Positions 25,628 through 33,718 of a stretch of DNA of 64,000 bases are shown here, one piece after another (position 1 is the first letter of the stretch; each line of letters starts with the position of its first letter). The notes beneath the pieces are model-generated. The model ran no database searches, had not been told where the DNA came from, and was given only the letters and a program-made list of their open reading frames with translations. The position numbers were made by a program, and so were the translations under genes. The stretch comes from Paenibacillus harenae (GTDB lineage Bacteria; Bacillota; Bacilli; Paenibacillales; Paenibacillaceae), in NCBI RefSeq assembly GCF_030812415.1, contig NZ_JAUSST010000006.1, forward strand, positions 1-64,000, in the 5' to 3' direction.

Positions 25628-25897
25628 ATGACAAGGCTTCCGGTTGTCGTTCGTCTGAAGACGGGGCTTCATGCAAGACCTGCAGCGTTATTCGTACAAG
25701 AAGCGAACAAATTTTCCTCCGAGGTATTTGTAGAGAAAGACGACAAAAAAGTTAATGCGAAATCGATCATGGGCATTATGAGTCTCGCGATCAGCTCCGG
25801 CACTGAAGTATCCATAAGTGCAGAAGGTTCGGACGCGGAGCAGGCTGTAAACGCTTTAGTCGCTCTTGTTAGCAAAGAGGAACTTGAAAATCAATAA
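25628..25897 (+). CDS. HPr-family phosphocarrier in the crh position
   Basis: This 89-residue protein lies behind whiA, where Bacillus has crh. Crh has Gln at position 15, but this protein keeps the PTS phosphorylation site His15 in TGLHARPAA. It also has Ser46 in VNAKSIMGIMS, the HprK target. It should therefore work both as a PTS phosphocarrier and as a CcpA cofactor. The start is ATG 25628, nine bases after AGGGGGT; the upstream ATG 25619 is too close to that site. A second HPr is encoded at 63.5 kb. Calling it ptsH or crh is a matter of convention. Confidence 0.93.
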   Translation: MTRLPVVVRLKTGLHARPAALFVQEANKFSSEVFVEKDDKKVNAKSIMGIMSLAISSGTEVSISAEGSDAEQAVNALVALVSKEELENQ

Positions 25898-25918
25898 TTC
25901 ATTGATTATCGATGAAAG

Positions 25919-25955
25919 AAGTCTATTTCGATCGTAAGATCGGGTAGGCTTTTTT
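25919..25955 (+). terminator. Terminator of the rapZ-HPr operon
   Basis: AAGTCTA...CGATC pairs with GATCG...TAGGCTT around a GTAA loop, with a TTTTTT run. Confidence 0.85.
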
Positions 25956-26340
25956 GCATTTCGGCAGGTTTGAATAGAAAGTTATTAGACCAATTGTGGA
26001 TAAATGTGAATAGAATGTTGATAACTATGTGGATAAAAGGTTTTGCGGAGGTGGAATGTGGATAGATAATGAGTAAAGGGTGAAGAAGAGGCGACCTATG
26101 AAGCGATGAATGGCTGGCTTAGGGAGAGTGGAAATAGCTACATTGGATAATGGCATTAACTTCGGCAGATTTAAGGGGATTCTAAACCTATGTTGGATAT
26201 CTGCACTAACTCTCCACGGTGGGAGCGTCTGGTGACTATTCGAGAGCGAAGTTGCTGCGAAAATCCAATATAGCCGTTTCATTGACTTCAAAGTGACTTT
26301 CTATAATGCAAAAGTCCAATATAGCCGTTTAGCGGCAACG
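25956..26340. repeat. Gene-free intergenic region with 16-base direct repeats
   Basis: This AT-rich stretch separates the HPr gene from clpP. TCCAATATAGCCGTTT occurs exactly at 26264-26279 and 26315-26330. Degenerate inverted relatives are GCTACATTGGATAAT (about 26139-26153) and TGTTGGATATCTGC (about 26192-26205). Another relative is in the trxB-glcK gap. I see no ORF, RNA gene or promoter that I would defend. Confidence 0.6.
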
Positions 26341-26380
26341 AAAAAAGGCGGCACAAGGATTGTCCTTGTGCCGCCTTTTC
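26341..26380 (-). terminator. Terminator of clpP
   Basis: A near-perfect stem of AAAAGGCGGCACAAGGA with its complement and a TTG loop lies just beyond the clpP stop. A runs on the plus strand give the minus transcript its U tract. Confidence 0.93.
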
Positions 26381-26401
26381 TAATTTCTTGGAAGGTTATT
26401 A

Positions 26402-26992
26402 TTAGACAACCTTCTCGATTACTTTGTCAACAAGGCCGTATTCCTTCGCTTCCGCTGCGCTCATGAAGTAGTCGCGATCGGTGTCTTGCTCGATACGGCT
26501 AAGCGGCTGACCGCTGCGCTCGGCAAGAATGCCATTGAGATGATCGCGCATCTTGATAATGCGACGCGCGCGAATCTCGATGTCGCTCGCTTGTCCCTCA
26601 GCGCCGCCAAGCGGCTGGTGAATCATTACTTCGCTGTTCGGAAGCGCATAACGCTTGCCTATCGCGCCTGCCGTCAGCAGGAATGCACCCATCGAAGCGG
26701 CCATACCGACGCAGATAGTCGATACGTCCGGCTTAATGTATTGCATCGTATCATAGATCGCCATGCCGGCCGTAATCGAGCCGCCTGGGCTGTTAATGTA
26801 AAGAGATATGTCCTTCTCGGGATCATCCGCCGCAAGGAACAGCATTTGCGCGATGATGGAATTAGCCACCACGTCGTTTACACCTGATCCAAGAAAAATA
26901 ATGCGATCCTTCAACAACCGAGAGTAAATGTCATAGGCACGCTCTCCGCGATTGCTTTGCTCAATAACCATAGGAACGAAATTCATATCCAA
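26402..26992 (-). CDS. clpP: ATP-dependent Clp protease proteolytic subunit
   Basis: ClpP is the serine peptidase barrel that works with ClpC, ClpX or ClpE in protein quality control. The 196 residues carry the triad Ser in GMAASMGAFLL, His in MIHQPLGG and Asp in DTDRDYFMSA. AAGGAGGGGG on the minus strand places a TTG start at 26992 with nine-base spacing; ATG 26986 is the alternative. It is monocistronic, with its own promoter, a CtsR box and a terminator. Confidence 0.97.
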   Translation of the reverse strand: MDMNFVPMVIEQSNRGERAYDIYSRLLKDRIIFLGSGVNDVVANSIIAQMLFLAADDPEKDISLYINSPGGSITAGMAIYDTMQYIKPDVSTICVGMAASMGAFLLTAGAIGKRYALPNSEVMIHQPLGGAEGQASDIEIRARRIIKMRDHLNGILAERSGQPLSRIEQDTDRDYFMSAAEAKEYGLVDKVIEKVV

Positions 26993-27041
26993 CGCAAGCC
27001 CCCTCCTTCAACATGAACGAAAATGGTTAAATCGTATTCTC

Positions 27042-27070
27042 ATAATAACGGATGGAAACTCAAAAGTCAA
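27042..27070 (-). promoter_or_regulatory. Sigma-A promoter of clpP
   Basis: On the minus strand TTGACT and TATTAT are separated by 17 bases, about 50 bases before the clpP start. Confidence 0.8.
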
Positions 27071-27081
27071 AGATAGTCAGA
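27065..27081 (+). promoter_or_regulatory. CtsR operator overlapping the clpP -35 box
   Basis: AGTCAAAGATAGTCAGA matches the CtsR heptad repeat RGTCAAANANRGTCAAA at 16 of 17 positions. It overlaps the -35 hexamer of clpP, where repressor binding would block transcription until heat or protein stress. Confidence 0.8.
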
Positions 27082-27096
27082 CAAATTGTCTGACTA
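27074..27096. promoter_or_regulatory. Perfect 23-base palindrome upstream of clpP
   Basis: Arms TAGTCAGACAA and TTGTCTGACTA surround a single A. It partly overlaps the CtsR box and lies just upstream of the -35. It may be a second operator, or an extension that presents a CtsR half-site on both strands. Confidence 0.7.
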
Positions 27097-27426
27097 ATTA
27101 TCGGACAAGGAATAAGAGGCCGCTTTATCAAGGTTTTGGCCCAATTGAGATACGGGGCAAGCTATGTGTAGTGTTGCGTTCGCGGTGGCGGATCTGACAC
27201 CAGAAGTAATAATGAGCATTGATTGCACAGCGAGCAGATAGGGAAAGGTAACAAAGTTGCCCTTATAGTTCGATTTCGTCGAACTAAATGATCCATTAAC
27301 GCCCGGTGAGGCAATGAGAGTCAAATTAGTTTCCCGAAATGACGCTAATGAGCCAATGCTGGCCGAGTATGCGAATTTAATTTCCCGAAATGCCGTTACA
27401 TCAGTGCTGAAGGTGAACGAATTCAA
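27097..27426. repeat. Intergenic region with dispersed repeats (clpP-tRNA-Arg)
   Basis: No gene is seen. Segments 27323-27347 and 27374-27398 both read AAATTA(G)TTTCCCGAAATG(A/C)CG and are reverse-orientation relatives of the two repeats between hisD and hisB. A looser relative is at about 27279-27301. Confidence 0.55.
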
Positions 27427-27467
27427 TAAAAAAGGCCATTCCGATTCAACATCATCGGGATGGCCTT
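27427..27467 (-). terminator. Terminator of tRNA-Arg
   Basis: AAAAAAGGCCAT pairs with ATGGCCTT around an AT-rich loop, and the plus-strand A run gives a U tract on the minus strand downstream of tRNA-Arg. Confidence 0.8.
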
Positions 27468-27504
27468 AATAGGTATGCGTTATGTAGTGCTTGGAAAAGG
27501 TAAG

Positions 27505-27579
27505 TGGCGCGCCCGCTAGGAATCGAACCTAGATCTCAGGCTCCGGAGGCCTACGTCATATCCATTGGACCACGGGCGC
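27505..27579 (-). tRNA. tRNA-Arg (CCG)
   Basis: Read on the minus strand, acceptor GCGCCCG pairs with CGGGCGC. The anticodon loop CTCCGGA gives anticodon CCG (arginine, codon CGG), the T loop is TTCGATT, and CCA is encoded. Confidence 0.94.
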
Positions 27580-27693
27580 AAAAAACAGTAGCAAAGGTGA
27601 TTATATGACAATAGCGGCTAGAAAGCAAGCGACTTCCTTAAATTAAATTTGTGAAAATCGTGACAGTAATCGCTTTCAGTAGGTTTTAAGCTC

Positions 27694-27722
27694 TTGCGGC
27701 CATCTCGAATTTCCGATAATAT
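27694..27722 (+). promoter_or_regulatory. Sigma-A promoter of the cggR-gapA operon
   Basis: TTGCGG and TAATAT are separated by 17 bases. Transcription would begin near 27729, exactly where the CggR operator begins. Confidence 0.7.
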
Positions 27723-27728
27723 AGGAGG

Positions 27729-27764
27729 TGGGACTACAAATGTTATAGAGGGACGTTTCGTGTC
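27729..27764 (+). promoter_or_regulatory. CggR operator (two direct half-sites)
   Basis: The sequence reads GGGAC-N6-TGTT-N4-(A)GGGAC-N6-TGTC. This is the Bacillus CggR operator CGGGAC-N6-TGTC-N4-CGGGAC-N6-TGTC with only small changes and identical spacing. It sits between the promoter and cggR, so CggR would block its own operon when fructose-1,6-bisphosphate is low. Confidence 0.88.
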
Positions 27765-27813
27765 CCAGGTAAAGAAGCTGAAGTCTCATATAACGGGTGG
27801 AGTGAAGGATAAG

Positions 27814-28857
27814 ATGCGTCAGATCATTGAACTGCAGCAGCAGCTTGTGCCGGATCTTCTGGATGTAATGAGAAAGAGGTATTCGATTCTGCACCAGGTC
27901 ATGCTGACAGAGCTTATCGGACGCCGTACGCTCGCCTCGGCGTTATCGCTGACGGAACGCGTGCTGCGCACGGAGATCGAGTTTCTGAAGGCACAAGGCT
28001 TACTCGATGTTCATTCGAGCGGCATCCGCATTACGGATGCTGGCAGAGAGCTTCTGGAGCAGTTGGAACCGGTCTATAAGACGATGTTCGGTCTGTCGGA
28101 GCTTGAAGATCGAATCCGCACTCGCTTTGGGTTATCGCAAGTTGTTATCGTTGCCGGGGATTCCGAAAGCTCGGCACAGACGAAGCGGGAGCTCGGCCGT
28201 GCTAGCGCGCAAGTACTTCGCAAGCTGATGCAGCCTAATGATGTCGTTGCCGTAACCGGCGGAACAACGATTGCCCAAGTCGCGAATCATTTATCAACCT
28301 CTACCGCGCTCAAGACGAATTGGTTCGTGCCTGCCAGGGGCGGGCTGGGCGAGAGCCTCGACTACCAGGCGAATACGATCGCTTCGACGATGGCGAAGCG
28401 CACGGGCGCGCAATACCGCTTGCTTCATGTCCCGGATCATCTGGGCGAGGAAGCTTTCTCGTCGATTATGCAAGAGCCTAACATTCGCGAGATTGTAGAT
28501 GTCATCCGAAGCGCCAGAATCGTCGTCCACGGTATCGGGGATGCGATGGTTATGGCTAGGCGAAGACGGCTGGAGCAGGACGTCATTGATGAAATGGCGG
28601 CAGAAGGGGCATTGGCGGAGTCGTTCGGATTTTATTTTGACCGAAACGGCGCTGTGGTGCACAAAATGCAAACGGTAGGATTACGGCTCGAGGATATTGT
28701 AAAGACTGAAGTTGTTATAGGCGTTGCCGGAGGCAAGAGCAAAGGCGAAGCGATCGCAGCCGTGATGCGATTCGGTCATAACGATGTGCTTGTGACGGAC
28801 GAAGCTGCCGCGCTAGAGATCGTAGCTATAATTGAACAAGAGCAAAAAGTTACTTAA
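27814..28857 (+). CDS. cggR: Central glycolytic genes regulator CggR
   Basis: This SorC/DeoR-family repressor of lower glycolysis is inactivated by fructose-1,6-bisphosphate. The 347 residues have an N-terminal helix-turn-helix (IGRRTLASALSLTERVLRTEIEFL, as IGRRTLASALS and LTERVLRTEIEFL) and a sugar-phosphate-binding domain with AVTGGTTIAQVA and GIGDAMVMARRR. ATG 27814 matches the start of known CggR proteins as I recall them; in-frame upstream codons would run through the operator. gapA follows 101 bases later. Confidence 0.93.
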   Translation: MRQIIELQQQLVPDLLDVMRKRYSILHQVMLTELIGRRTLASALSLTERVLRTEIEFLKAQGLLDVHSSGIRITDAGRELLEQLEPVYKTMFGLSELEDRIRTRFGLSQVVIVAGDSESSAQTKRELGRASAQVLRKLMQPNDVVAVTGGTTIAQVANHLSTSTALKTNWFVPARGGLGESLDYQANTIASTMAKRTGAQYRLLHVPDHLGEEAFSSIMQEPNIREIVDVIRSARIVVHGIGDAMVMARRRRLEQDVIDEMAAEGALAESFGFYFDRNGAVVHKMQTVGLRLEDIVKTEVVIGVAGGKSKGEAIAAVMRFGHNDVLVTDEAAALEIVAIIEQEQKVT

Positions 28858-28869
28858 TGTAGTGGTCAT

Positions 28870-28912
28870 GACGTTATTGCCGGACAGGGCAACCTGCCGC
28901 AGGCAAGACGTC
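28870..28912 (+). promoter_or_regulatory. Stem-loop between cggR and gapA
   Basis: GACGT-TA-TTGCC pairs with GGCAA-G-ACGTC around a 20-base loop that can itself fold. In Bacillus the cggR-gapA mRNA is cleaved near such a structure, which stabilises gapA RNA. A processing role here is by analogy. Confidence 0.5.
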
Positions 28913-28958
28913 TTGAAATAAATTGCCTTATCCCAAAAATGCTTAGGAGGAATTAACA

Positions 28959-29963
28959 ATGGTTAAAGTAGGTATTAATGGTTTTGGTCGTATCGGCCGT
29001 AACGTATTCCGCGCAGCACTGAACAACCCTGATGTACAAATCGTGGCAGTGAACGATCTTACGGACACGAACACACTGGCTCACCTTCTTAAATATGACA
29101 CGACTCACGGCACTCTTGACGCAACAGTAGAAGCTAAAGAAGGCGCTTTGATCGTAAACGGCGTTGAAATCAAAGTGTTCGCTGAGCGTAACCCGGCTGA
29201 CCTTCCTTGGGCTTCCGTAGGCGCTGAAATCGTAGTCGAATCGACTGGTATCTTCACGGCGAAAGAAAAAGCCGAGCTTCACCTTCAAGGCGGCGCTAAA
29301 AAAGTTATCATCTCCGCACCGGCTACTAACGAAGACATCACGGTTGTTATGGGCGTTAACGAAGATAAATACGATGCATCCGCGCACACGATTATCTCCA
29401 ACGCTTCTTGCACAACGAACTGCCTAGCACCATTCGCAAAAGTATTGAACGACAAATTCGGTATCGTTAAAGGTATGATGACGACGATTCACTCGTACAC
29501 AAACGACCAATCCGTACTTGACGTTCCACACAAAGACCTGCGCCGCGCTCGCGCTGCCGCAGAAAACATCATCCCTTCGTCGACTGGCGCTGCGAAAGCC
29601 GTTTCCCTCGTATTGCCTGAGCTGAAAGGCAAATTGAACGGTATGGCTATGCGCGTACCTACACCTAACGTTTCGGTTACTGACCTTGTTGCAGAACTGA
29701 AAGTCAACGTTACGGTTGAAGAAGTTAACGCAGCGCTTAAAGATGCTTCCGAAGGCGCTTTGAAAGGCATCTTGAACTACAACGAATTGCCGCTTGTATC
29801 GAGCGATTACAATAGCGACCCTGCTTCCTCCACTATCGACGGTCTGTCGACGATGGTTGTCGAAGGCAACATGGTGAAAGTTATTTCCTGGTACGACAAC
29901 GAGTGGGGCTACTCGAACCGCGTAGTTGATCTTGCTGCATATATCGCAAGCAAAGGTCTGTAA
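28959..29963 (+). CDS. gapA: Glyceraldehyde-3-phosphate dehydrogenase (glycolytic)
   Basis: GapA oxidises glyceraldehyde-3-phosphate with NAD and phosphate. The 334 residues have the NAD motif NGFGRIGRNVFRAA and the catalytic Cys in SNASCTTNCLAP, with the His in MMTTIHSYTNDQ. Codon use is strongly biased to C- and T-ending optimal codons, as in highly expressed genes. The ribosome site AGGAGGAATT is strong. It is the glycolytic paralogue because it lies behind cggR. Confidence 0.97.
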   Translation: MVKVGINGFGRIGRNVFRAALNNPDVQIVAVNDLTDTNTLAHLLKYDTTHGTLDATVEAKEGALIVNGVEIKVFAERNPADLPWASVGAEIVVESTGIFTAKEKAELHLQGGAKKVIISAPATNEDITVVMGVNEDKYDASAHTIISNASCTTNCLAPFAKVLNDKFGIVKGMMTTIHSYTNDQSVLDVPHKDLRRARAAAENIIPSSTGAAKAVSLVLPELKGKLNGMAMRVPTPNVSVTDLVAELKVNVTVEEVNAALKDASEGALKGILNYNELPLVSSDYNSDPASSTIDGLSTMVVEGNMVKVISWYDNEWGYSNRVVDLAAYIASKGL

Positions 29964-29971
29964 GAAAAGAA

Positions 29972-30033
29972 GGCGAACGGGCCGAGGCACCCTGCTCCGC
30001 TGGGCGCTTCGGCTCTTAAGTTCGCGCCCTTTT
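29972..30033 (+). terminator. Hairpin after gapA
   Basis: GGCGAAC pairs with GTTCGC...CC and an inner GCCGA pairs with TCGGC. A short T run follows. It may reduce read-through into pgk rather than stop it. Confidence 0.6.
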
Positions 30034-30048
30034 GGGGACTTGGACCAT

Positions 30049-30090
30049 GAGGGCGTTTCTTCTTGACGAAGGAACGCTCTTTTCTTTTTT
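30049..30090 (+). terminator. Second hairpin with T tract between gapA and pgk
   Basis: GAGGGCGTTTCTTC pairs with GAAGGAACGCTC, then TTTTCTTTTTTT follows. With the previous hairpin this suggests that gapA mRNA is made in excess over pgk. Confidence 0.8.
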
Positions 30091-30171
30091 TCAATAATTA
30101 CTACTTACTTCATCAATGTGATAGATGCATACGGCTAGCTTACTTTGAGAATTTCTGGGAGGTTTTTTTCG

Positions 30172-31356
30172 ATGAACAAGAAAAGTGTACGCGACGTAGC
30201 TGAACTGGCAGGCAAACGGGTATTTGTACGCGTTGATTTCAACGTGCCGCTCGAGAACGGAAAAATTACGGATGACAAACGGATCCGCGAGACGCTTCCA
30301 ACGATCAACTTCCTGATCGACAAAGGCGCTAAAGTGATTCTTGCGTCTCACCTTGGCCGTCCAAACGGTCAAGTGGTAGAAGAGCTTCGTCATACGGCTT
30401 CCGCAGCGCGTCTGTCCGAGCTTCTGGGTAAACCGGTAACAAAGGCTAACGAAGCTATCGGCGAAGCCGTAGAAGCGCAAGTAGCGGCTCTAAACAACGG
30501 CGACGTATTGCTCCTTGAGAACGTACGCTTCTACGAAGGCGAAGAAAAGAACGATCCCGAGCTGGCGAAAGCTTTCGCCAAACTGGCTGATCTGTTCGTC
30601 AACGACGCATTCGGCGCTGCTCACCGCGCGCATGCTTCGACGGAAGGCATTGCGCACTTGCTGCCGGCCGTATCCGGTCTTCTGATGGAGAGAGAGCTTG
30701 AAGTTCTAGGCAAAGCATTGAACAACCCTGAGCGTCCTTTCACGGCGATCGTAGGCGGTTCGAAAGTAAAAGACAAAATCGCGGTTATTGACAAAATGCT
30801 TGAAATTGCCGACAACATCATCATCGGCGGCGGCTTGTCCTACACATTCTTCAAGGCGCAAGGCCATGAAATCGGCAAATCGCTCGTAGACAACAGCAAG
30901 CTTGATCTGGCGCTTGAGTTCATAGAGAAAGCGAAGAAGCTCGGCAAAAACTTCCTGATCCCTGTTGATATCGTTGTAACAGACGACTTCAGCGCGAACG
31001 CTAATACGCAAATCGTTGACGTAGACGGCATTCCTGCCGAATGGGAAGGCATCGACATCGGACCTAAGACTCGCGAGCTGTATGCAGACGTTATCAAAAA
31101 CTCCAAGCTCGTTGTATGGAACGGACCGATGGGCGTATTCGAAATCGAGCCTTTCTCCCACGGAACGCAAGCAGTAGCTCGCGCATGTGCGGAAACGTCC
31201 GGCTATACGGTTATCGGCGGCGGCGACTCGGCTGCGGCAGCCGAGAAATTCCACCTGGCTGACAAAATGGACTTCATCTCGACTGGCGGCGGCGCTTCCC
31301 TTGAGTTCATGGAAGGCAAAGTACTCCCGGGCGTTGTAGCCCTTAACGATAAATAA
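30172..31356 (+). CDS. pgk: Phosphoglycerate kinase
   Basis: Pgk makes ATP and 3-phosphoglycerate from 1,3-bisphosphoglycerate. The 394 residues show VFVRVDFNVPLENGKITDD (as RVDFNVPLENGK), ASHLGRPNG, LLLENVRFYEGEEKND, and the nucleotide motif VIGGGDSAAAAEKF. ATG 30172 has GGGAGG upstream; the ATG at 30145 adds nine unrelated residues. It is followed by tpiA at 23 bases. Confidence 0.97.
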   Translation: MNKKSVRDVAELAGKRVFVRVDFNVPLENGKITDDKRIRETLPTINFLIDKGAKVILASHLGRPNGQVVEELRHTASAARLSELLGKPVTKANEAIGEAVEAQVAALNNGDVLLLENVRFYEGEEKNDPELAKAFAKLADLFVNDAFGAAHRAHASTEGIAHLLPAVSGLLMERELEVLGKALNNPERPFTAIVGGSKVKDKIAVIDKMLEIADNIIIGGGLSYTFFKAQGHEIGKSLVDNSKLDLALEFIEKAKKLGKNFLIPVDIVVTDDFSANANTQIVDVDGIPAEWEGIDIGPKTRELYADVIKNSKLVVWNGPMGVFEIEPFSHGTQAVARACAETSGYTVIGGGDSAAAAEKFHLADKMDFISTGGGASLEFMEGKVLPGVVALNDK

Positions 31357-31379
31357 GAATTCCATTAGGAGGTAATAGC

Positions 31380-32135
31380 ATGAGCAGAAAACCGATTATT
31401 GCGGGCAACTGGAAAATGTTCAAAACCGTTTCCGAAGCGGTATCCTTCTTCTCCGAAGTGAAAGGCAAAGCGGAAGTAGACGGCGTGGAGAGCGTGATCT
31501 GCGCTCCATTCACAACGCTTCCTGCCCTTATTGAAGCGGCGAAAGGCACGTCGATCGCTATTGGCGCGCAAAACGTTCACTTCGAAGACAACGGCGCATT
31601 CACGGGCGAGATCAGCGGCGTCATGCTGAAGGATCTTGGCGTGAAATACGTTATTATCGGCCACTCCGAGCGCCGCGCTTACTTCGCGGAATCGGATGAG
31701 ATCGTTAATAAAAAGGTTCATGCTTCGTTCAAAAACGGCTTGCTGCCGATCGTCTGCGTAGGCGAGAAGCTCGAAGAGCGCGAAGCCGGACAAACGAAAG
31801 ACGTGTGCAAAGTGCAAACCGAAGCGGTATTCCAAGGGCTGTCGGCTTCGAAAGCGGCTGAAGTCGTTATCGCATACGAGCCGATCTGGGCGATCGGAAC
31901 CGGCAAATCGTCGACTTCCGAAGACGCGCAAGACGTTATCGGATATATCCGCGACGTTGTATCCGCTCTGTATGACCAAGCAACTGCTGATGCGGTTCGC
32001 ATCCAATACGGCGGCAGCGTGAAGCCGAACAACGTAGCGGAATACATGGGCCAAGCGGACATCGACGGTGCTCTTGTAGGCGGCGCAAGCCTTGAGCCTG
32101 CTTCCTATATCGCTTTGGTCGAGGGGGCCAAGTAA
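31380..32135 (+). CDS. tpiA: Triosephosphate isomerase
   Basis: TpiA interconverts dihydroxyacetone phosphate and glyceraldehyde-3-phosphate. The 251 residues contain the N-terminal AGNWKMFK, His in IIGHSERRAYF, catalytic Glu in AYEPIWAIGTGKSS and the phosphate-binding YGGSVKP. TAGGAGG precedes ATG 31380, and the next gene begins two bases after its stop. Confidence 0.97.
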   Translation: MSRKPIIAGNWKMFKTVSEAVSFFSEVKGKAEVDGVESVICAPFTTLPALIEAAKGTSIAIGAQNVHFEDNGAFTGEISGVMLKDLGVKYVIIGHSERRAYFAESDEIVNKKVHASFKNGLLPIVCVGEKLEEREAGQTKDVCKVQTEAVFQGLSASKAAEVVIAYEPIWAIGTGKSSTSEDAQDVIGYIRDVVSALYDQATADAVRIQYGGSVKPNNVAEYMGQADIDGALVGGASLEPASYIALVEGAK

Positions 32136-32136
32136 G

Positions 32137-33675
32137 ATGGCTGCTCCGAAACCTGTAGCGTTAATCATTCTTGACGGCTTCGGCCTTCGCGACGACGTAA
32201 CCGGCAATGCGGTTGCCCAAGCGAACAAGCCGAACTACGACCGTTACTGGTCGACTTACCCGCACACGACATTGACGGCTTCCGGCGAAGCGGTCGGCCT
32301 GCCGGAAGGTCAAATGGGCAACTCAGAGGTTGGCCACTTGAACATCGGCGCTGGACGAATCGTTTACCAGGATTTGACCCGGATCAGCAAGTCGATTCGC
32401 GACCGCGAGTTTTTCGACAATGAGACGATTCTTGGCGCCGTCCGCCATGTAAAAGCAAACGGCAAGAAGCTTCATCTGTACGGTCTTCTCTCCGACGGCG
32501 GCGTTCATAGCCATATTGAGCACTTGTTCGCCTTGCTTGAGCTGGCGAAGAAAGAAGAGCTCGAAGAGGTATACATCCACGCGTTCCTCGACGGACGCGA
32601 CGTATCGCCGGACAGCGCGAAGGGTTACCTGGAGCGGCTGCAGGCGAAGATCGAGGAAGTCGGCGTTGGCCGCATCGCAACGGTTCAAGGCCGTTACTAC
32701 GCGATGGACCGCGACAAGCGCTGGGAGCGTACGGAGAAGTCTTACCGCGCCATGGTTTACGGCGAAGGACCTCAATATACGGATCCGATTAAGGCGGTAG
32801 TTGAATCGTACGAGAAATCGGTTTATGATGAATTCGTTATGCCAACGGTTATCGTAAGCGAAGGCAATAAGCCGGTCGGTCTGGTAGAGTCCGAAGATGC
32901 CGTTATATTCTTCAACTTCCGTCCCGACCGCGCGATCCAATTGTCGCAAGTATTTACGAACGAGGACTTCCGCGGCTTCGATCGCGGCGCGAGCCACCCG
33001 GTTAACCTGTACTTCGTCTGCTTGACGTTGTTCAGCGAAACCGTAGGCGGCTACGTTGCGTATTCACCGAAGAACCTCGACAACACGCTTGGCGAAGTGC
33101 TCGCGCAGAACAACAAGAAGCAGCTTCGTACGGCCGAGACCGAGAAATATCCGCATGTCACGTTCTTCTTCAGCGGCGGACGCGACGCGGAGCTTCCGGG
33201 CGAGACGCGCGTGCTGATCAACTCGCCGAAGGTCGCAACGTACGATCTGAAGCCTGAGATGAGCGCTTACGAGCTTGCGGAATCGACGGTTCGCGAGATC
33301 GAATCCGGTGTACACGACGCGATTATTCTGAACTTCGCCAACCCCGACATGGTCGGTCACTCCGGCATGCTGGAGCCGACGATCAAAGCGGTTGAAGCGA
33401 CGGACGAATGCCTGGGCAAAGTCGTAGAAGCCGTGCTGGCGCAAGGCGGCGTATGCATCATTACGGCCGACCATGGCAACGCGGATATGGTATTCGACGA
33501 GAATGGCCGTCCGTTTACGGCGCATACGACGAATCCGGTTCCGCTGATCGTGACGAAAGCGGGCGCAACGCTTCGCGAAGGCGGCATCCTGGCCGACATC
33601 GCGCCGACGTTCCTGGATCTGAGCGAGCTGAATCAGCCTGCTGAGATGACGGGCTTGACTTTAATCAACAAGTAA
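32137..33675 (+). CDS. gpmI: 2,3-bisphosphoglycerate-independent phosphoglycerate mutase
   Basis: This manganese-dependent mutase interconverts 3- and 2-phosphoglycerate. The 512 residues begin with LIILDGFGLRDD and carry the phospho-serine site in QMGNSEVGHLNIGAG and the metal site in ITADHGNADMV. ATG 32137 was preferred over 32092, which lies inside tpiA, because the protein then starts like its family and AGGGGG precedes it. Confidence 0.96.
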   Translation: MAAPKPVALIILDGFGLRDDVTGNAVAQANKPNYDRYWSTYPHTTLTASGEAVGLPEGQMGNSEVGHLNIGAGRIVYQDLTRISKSIRDREFFDNETILGAVRHVKANGKKLHLYGLLSDGGVHSHIEHLFALLELAKKEELEEVYIHAFLDGRDVSPDSAKGYLERLQAKIEEVGVGRIATVQGRYYAMDRDKRWERTEKSYRAMVYGEGPQYTDPIKAVVESYEKSVYDEFVMPTVIVSEGNKPVGLVESEDAVIFFNFRPDRAIQLSQVFTNEDFRGFDRGASHPVNLYFVCLTLFSETVGGYVAYSPKNLDNTLGEVLAQNNKKQLRTAETEKYPHVTFFFSGGRDAELPGETRVLINSPKVATYDLKPEMSAYELAESTVREIESGVHDAIILNFANPDMVGHSGMLEPTIKAVEATDECLGKVVEAVLAQGGVCIITADHGNADMVFDENGRPFTAHTTNPVPLIVTKAGATLREGGILADIAPTFLDLSELNQPAEMTGLTLINK

Positions 33676-33718
33676 TGCCAGCAATGAAATCCAACAAATA
33701 AAAAGGAGTGTTTTATCC

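Noticed and set aside
27723..27748. AGGAGGTG followed by ATG-TTA-TAG as a minimal leader peptide of cggR
   Set aside because: The stretch coincides with the expected transcription start and the first CggR half-site, so the apparent ribosome site is probably not transcribed.
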